Virus record (IMG/VR): IMGVR_UViG_3300042446_002065
Location: 1-20,850 of that record
DNA from: a virus
Direction: 5' to 3' (one strand)
DNA: 20,850 nucleotides
Position numbers and translations under genes: made by a program. This document shows, in pieces, positions 18,069-20,850 of the stretch (positions are counted from its first letter, which is position 1; each line of letters begins with the position of its first letter). The notes beneath the pieces were generated by a model that searched no databases, was not told where the DNA came from, and saw only the letters and a program-made list of their open reading frames with translations.

Positions 18069-18596
18069 ATGACTATTGTTATTGGACTCATAGATAATGG
18101 TATTGTATATATGGGATCAGATAGAGCTATGTCAGATGAATATTCTATATCTTCTCCTATTACCCCGAAAATAAAAAAGAATGGACAATTTTTAATTGGA
18201 TATGCTTCTTCAAGGGGATCTGGACAAGTAGCTCATTATATTGATTTTCCTAATGTACTTAAGAAAGATGTAGATAAGTATATGAGAACTGATTTTATTC
18301 TTACCCTGAAAAAAGCTATAGAGCCATATGGTATTGATATATCAGATGATGACAAGGCAGCTGCAGAATTTTTAGTGGGGGTACATGGAAGATTATTTAA
18401 TATATCTACTAATGACTGGCAAGTAAATGAATATGATAAATATACAGCTATTGGATCTGGTAATAGCTATGCAATAGGATCTCTTGATACTTCTTATACC
18501 TGGAAAGATCCTATAAAGAAAATAAAGACAGCTTTAGAATCAGCTATTAAAAATTCTCCTCAATGTGATTATCCAATAGATATTTTACATTCATGA
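18069..18596 (+). CDS. Proteasome/HslV-type Ntn hydrolase
   Basis: The 175-residue protein starts MTIVIGLIDNGIVYMGSDRA, as HslV and proteasome beta subunits do after their processing site. Removing the initiator Met leaves Thr as residue 1. In that numbering Asp17 (GSDRA), Lys33 (TPKIKK), Ser129 (AIGSGNSYAIGSL) and Asp166 (QCDYPIDIL) fall at the positions of the proteasomal active site; Ser169 is replaced by Ile. The KKNGQFLIGYASS and AIGSG.SYA motifs are also typical. It would be a threonine peptidase, probably oligomeric. No HslU/ClpX-type ATPase is visible in the window. An upstream TTG frame (18033) lies inside the promoter, so the short start is preferred. It overlaps the next gene (ATGA). 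Being only weakly similar to HslV, its assembly and partner are unknown. Confidence 0.8.
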   Translation: MTIVIGLIDNGIVYMGSDRAMSDEYSISSPITPKIKKNGQFLIGYASSRGSGQVAHYIDFPNVLKKDVDKYMRTDFILTLKKAIEPYGIDISDDDKAAAEFLVGVHGRLFNISTNDWQVNEYDKYTAIGSGNSYAIGSLDTSYTWKDPIKKIKTALESAIKNSPQCDYPIDILHS

Positions 18597-18922
18597 CTGA
18601 CTTTGTAGTTCCCCCTGTAGGTGGGCGTAAGCTTAAGGTACGCAATATTTGTTATGATCAAGAGCATGACTGGACAGGGCAGTATTACGATGGATGGCTA
18701 TTCTTAGATTGCACAATATGCGAGGCAAGAAATATCCAATATAGAGTAAGACCAAAACAAGCAAAGGCTTTATATCATGGATGGGATATTAACAAACTAT
18801 ATATATATCTAGATGAATGTGGAAATCATATAGATGCCCAAGGATTTTTAGAAATAGGATATTTAGAATATAAAAGATTTCAAGAACATCGTAAAGATTT
18901 TAAAATTGTTTCTGCCAAATAA
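18593..18922 (+). CDS. Partner gene of the Ntn hydrolase, unknown (109 aa)
   Basis: It is coupled by ATGA to the Ntn-hydrolase gene and must share its transcript. The product has HDWTGQYYDGWLFLDCTICE with a CxxC pair at 40/43, then RVRPKQAKALYHGWDINKLY and IDAQGFLEIGYLEYKRFQEH. The N-terminal Cys20 and Cys76 could add to a metal site, but this is uncertain. I do not recognise the family. The tight coupling suggests a related job, such as an adaptor, inhibitor or substrate of the peptidase. Confidence 0.62.
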   Translation: MTDFVVPPVGGRKLKVRNICYDQEHDWTGQYYDGWLFLDCTICEARNIQYRVRPKQAKALYHGWDINKLYIYLDECGNHIDAQGFLEIGYLEYKRFQEHRKDFKIVSAK

Positions 18923-19499
18923 AAAAGGGATTACGAAGGGGTAGAAAATACTCTGGAATAAATACCTATATAACTATATATAAAAATACTTTAAAAAGTA
19001 TTAAGAATGAGTTAAAAATACCCTGGAATATATTAAAAACTATTAAAAAGTATATAGAATATGGGAAAATAAAACCAGGTATATGTTATAAAAAAGGATT
19101 ACGATTAAGGTCGCAGGTCGCCAGTCACCCAATTCCCTCCACTATCATCCATTTCTATCCATTATTAATCAATATATATCATATAGAATAGCCAGACATA
19201 GTTATATTATGCTATTTAAAGGCTCTATAAGGCATTCTAAGAGACTTTCTTCTGGTTTATATGATCATATGCGAAGCATCAAGAAATGATCTAATAGGTG
19301 TTTATATATATAGTTAGATGTGTTGTTTATATAGGTAATAATGAGAAGATTTATTCATCCCCCCGAAATTTTACATAAGTTATAGCTTATGCTATTTAAT
19401 GTATATTAGGGGATATTCTTATATATAATATAGTTGCTCATGTTGAGCATATGTATACTAATTTCCGCCGATTTTTTTCGCCCAATTTTTTGCGAATTT
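18923..19499. other. AT-rich convergent intergenic region with repeats
   Basis: No convincing gene on either strand. It holds AATACTTT-aa-AAAGTATT (about 18986-19003), a good bidirectional stem; AAAAAAGGRATTACGA twice (about 18921 and 19089); AAAATAC.CTGGAATA twice (about 18945 and 19015); TTATGCTATTTAA twice (about 19207 and 19388); and GCTCA-tgt-TGAGC (about 19437-19449). It separates rightward from leftward genes and may contain terminators or an origin. Confidence 0.5.
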
Positions 19500-19506
19500 T
19501 TATTTT
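19451..19506. repeat. Copy 2 of a dispersed inverted repeat
   Basis: ATGTATACTA, CCGCCGATTTTTTTCG and TTTTTTGCGAATTTTTA reproduce, in opposite orientation, the segment at 5727-5775. It overlaps the 3' end of the 56-residue gene. Confidence 0.6.
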
Positions 19507-19670
19507 TTGCAATCGCAGCCAATAGATTCTATATATGCTTTTTTCTTGAGTCTGTAATGCTGATACGCCATAACAAAGTTCCAAGCAAACATAACTGCCA
19601 TAAGAACCCACATAATCTCCATCTCAGTAAGAGGAGACCCTGCTGTAAGAGTAGGGTGGTCGTGATTCAT
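19500..19670 (-). CDS. Single-span membrane protein (56 aa)
   Basis: From ATG at 19670 to TAA at 19500-19502. The product has a polar N-terminus MNHDHPTLTAGSPL, a hydrophobic segment EMEIMWVLMAVMFAWNFVMA, then a basic end RLKKKAYIESI and GCDCKK. GGAGG lies 8 bases before the ATG, a strong start signal. It follows the nuclease gene by 26 bases in the same leftward direction. The function is unknown. Confidence 0.7.
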   Translation of the reverse strand: MNHDHPTLTAGSPLTEMEIMWVLMAVMFAWNFVMAYQHYRLKKKAYIESIGCDCKK

Positions 19671-19696
19671 TGCGTCTGCCTCCGACTTATATTGTA

Positions 19697-20098
19697 TCAG
19701 GAATTGGCTCTTTTAGCAAGTAGGGAGTCAAAGTCTTTTTTCTTTGTTCCCCCGTCATATTCCCAGGCATAGCCTTCATTGATCATCTTTTCATTAAGAG
19801 AAGTTTCATCATCATTGATAAATAGCCATCCTAAAATACGACCATACTTTTCAGAGCTATCTGGCTTCTCTGTTTGAATTACTATATCTTCAGCACCCTC
19901 AAGTAAATGCTTAAGGTATTCTTTTACCTCTAGACCAAGTGCCTTTTCTTTAAGATCAGTAGTCCTAGACTCAGGAGTATCAATACCAGCAAGCCTTACC
20001 CTCTGTGTATACGAAACATTAAAGCCAAGATCAATGTCAACATCAATAGTGTCACCATCAACTACCCTCAATACTTTCTTTACTCGGTATTCATACAT
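19697..20098 (-). CDS. Staphylococcal nuclease (thermonuclease) family protein
   Basis: The 133-residue protein shows the SNase fold motifs in order: VKKVLRVVDGDTIDVDIDLG, RVRLAGIDTPESRT (catalytic Arg and Glu, with Asp for calcium), and SEKYGRILGWLF (second catalytic Arg). NEKMINEGYAWEYDGG is the usual C-terminal helix. These enzymes are calcium-dependent phosphodiesterases that cleave DNA and RNA. No signal peptide is present, so it would act inside the cell, perhaps on host DNA or in DNA repair. TATAAT is 9 bases before the ATG with no ribosome site. It lies downstream of two tRNA genes and an endonuclease-like gene. Confidence 0.88.
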   Translation of the reverse strand: MYEYRVKKVLRVVDGDTIDVDIDLGFNVSYTQRVRLAGIDTPESRTTDLKEKALGLEVKEYLKHLLEGAEDIVIQTEKPDSSEKYGRILGWLFINDDETSLNEKMINEGYAWEYDGGTKKKDFDSLLAKRANS

Positions 20099-20107
20099 AG
20101 TAATTCT

Positions 20108-20113
20108 ATTATA
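20108..20113 (-). promoter_or_regulatory. Candidate leaderless -10 box for the nuclease
   Basis: On the minus strand TATAAT lies 9 bases before the ATG at 20098; the 9-base gap (AGAATTACT) resembles that of the fibre gene at 4542 (TAGATTACT). No -35 is evident because tRNA sequence lies upstream. Confidence 0.45.
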
Positions 20114-20130
20114 TATGTGTATTTCTAAAG

Positions 20131-20203
20131 TCCCCGATAAGAGATTCGAACTCCTGACCTGTAGGGTAGAAACCTATCGCTCTATCCACTGAGCTAATCA
20201 GGG
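20131..20203 (-). tRNA. tRNA-Arg (UCU)
   Basis: Acceptor CCCTGAT/ATCGGGG pairs fully (one T-G); D-arm GCTC...GAGC; anticodon stem ATAGG/CCTAC with one A-C mismatch at its base; loop TTTCTAC gives anticodon TCT; T-arm with AGTTCGAAT. Discriminator A; no CCA encoded. It reads AGA and AGG, codons frequent in the late genes. Confidence 0.9.
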
Positions 20204-20267
20204 GGAGTCAGTTTGCCATGCCATATAACATGTGGGAGTATATGCAACTGACCAACATATACTGCTG

Positions 20268-20340
20268 CTCCCCAACCTAGACTTGAACTAGGAACATTCA
20301 AATTAACAGTTTGACGCTCTGCCGATTGAGCTATTGGGGA
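20268..20340 (-). tRNA. tRNA-Asn (GUU)
   Basis: Acceptor TCCCCAA/TTGGGGA, D-arm GCTC...GAGC, anticodon stem TCAAA/TTTGA with loop CTGTTAA (anticodon GTT), T-arm CCTAGTTCAAGTCTAGG. Discriminator G; no CCA encoded. It lies 11 bases after the endonuclease-like stop codon. Confidence 0.93.
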
Positions 20341-20351
20341 TTGATATTTAA

Positions 20352-20850
20352 TTATATTAAGTTAAGTTTGTTTCCAATGTTTTTTTCAACCAAGTTTATA
20401 TAGCGAGAGTCATCAACAATTAACAGTGTATTATTTAGTATCTTGGAGATGCCACTTTTATTAATGATTGAAACGCTAGTAGTACGCCCACCACCTTCCT
20501 TTGGCTGGACTATTTTGCCCCAATCGGTTTCTATTAGATTAGAAGCATATGAAGCCACCATTATTGCTGGAATTGAATCTTTAAAATCCCAAATTATTGA
20601 AAGTAGATTGTTGGTTTCACGATGATGTGCTTTCCAGCTAATCCCTGAGACCAACTGCACTCTAGTTTCGCCAATTTGAGGCTTTCTTAGCCCCTTTAAT
20701 GATAACTGCTTTTCGGATGGAACGTCTCCAACTGTTGCCTTTATTTCAATACCACCTGAATGAAATGGACTAAATGGCTCCTTGGCATATAATCTATCTT
20801 TAACCTTGTCAAACTCTTTTCTTCCAAATTCGTCTAACAGAAGTAAATCT
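20352..20850 (-). CDS. PD-(D/E)XK restriction-endonuclease-like protein, partial
   Basis: The frame is open to the window edge, so the N-terminus is missing; 165 codons are seen, ending at TAA 20352-20354. The visible part runs DLLLLDEFGRKEFDKVKDRL, then PFSPFHSGGIEIKATVGDVP, RKPQIGETRVQLVSGISWKA and HHRETNNLLSIIWDFKDSIP. GGIEIKAT fits the second half of a PD-(D/E)XK nuclease site (Glu-X-Lys), and the strand-helix pattern after it is like that of type II restriction enzymes. An internal GTG has no ribosome site and is not a start. It may degrade host DNA or protect the phage; a methyltransferase could lie beyond the window. The assignment is moderate. Confidence 0.55.
   Translation of the reverse strand, partial: DLLLLDEFGRKEFDKVKDRLYAKEPFSPFHSGGIEIKATVGDVPSEKQLSLKGLRKPQIGETRVQLVSGISWKAHHRETNNLLSIIWDFKDSIPAIMVASYASNLIETDWGKIVQPKEGGGRTTSVSIINKSGISKILNNTLLIVDDSRYINLVEKNIGNKLNLI

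Noticed and set aside
19434-19772. Plus-strand 112-residue frame opposite the nuclease operon
   Set aside because: It is antisense to the SNase and the 56-residue membrane gene, both with clear support.

Overview
The window reads as part of an AT-rich tailed-phage genome (Caudoviricetes) or an integrated copy of one. Several small proteins match families I associate with actinobacteriophages: a DUF7455-type zinc protein, the TRKDY-type 55-residue protein, an IF2_N-like protein, the EEQVGIHLR...YPPVP protein, the MGLDMYL protein, an Api92-like protein and DUF932. With the low GC content and aquatic-type accessory genes (2OG-Fe(II) oxygenase, DUF6065, glycine-rich and collagen-like tail proteins), this suggests a phage of a low-GC, probably aquatic actinobacterium. 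The host assignment is inference.

Layout. (1) About 1-7300, leftward: late/structural genes. From right to left these are a 26-residue membrane peptide, a prolyl-hydroxylase-like oxygenase, a DUF6065 protein, an Mtd_N-type tail protein, a second tail protein, a long fibre with a 21-triplet collagen-like stretch, a small beta-rich virion protein, two adhesin-like proteins that share an N-terminal anchor, and a holin-like membrane protein. A lone rightward DUF7455 gene sits inside this block. (2) About 7300-8360: control region with a leftward promoter, a leftward terminator, two small leftward genes, direct repeats, DnaA-box-like 9-mers and divergent promoters. (3) 8359-17874, rightward: about 33 small early-type genes in short overlapping operons, plus tRNA-Asp and a CAU tRNA. 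(4) 17881-18922: the CAU tRNA, then a proteasome/HslV-type Ntn hydrolase with its own promoter, and a coupled partner gene. (5) 18923-19499: AT-rich convergent intergenic region. (6) 19500-20850, leftward: a membrane peptide, a staphylococcal-nuclease-type protein, tRNA-Arg(UCU), tRNA-Asn(GUU) and the 3' part of a PD-(D/E)XK-like endonuclease that runs off the window.

The most unusual feature is regulatory. Twelve exact copies of TGTCAGACC, all rightward, each lie exactly 16 bases (start to start) before a TAnnnT -10 hexamer. A leftward variant at 8102-8123 keeps the same spacing and completes a divergent pair. No -35 box is conserved. In about half of the promoters the -10 is one arm of an inverted repeat whose sequence changes from copy to copy while the arms stay complementary. 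Seven of the twelve lie at the end of a larger composite boundary element: variable stem-loop, CCGCGCCC, often a DnaA-box-like 9-mer, TTAAGAA, a CCCTGGAA-like box, then the promoter. The pattern recalls cluster A mycobacteriophage stoperators and the PeSL elements of T4-like phages, but the sequences differ and I do not recognise them. A second promoter style, TATAAT 6-9 bases before an ATG with no Shine-Dalgarno, appears before tail-fibre genes, the Ntn hydrolase and the nuclease, suggesting leaderless mRNAs.
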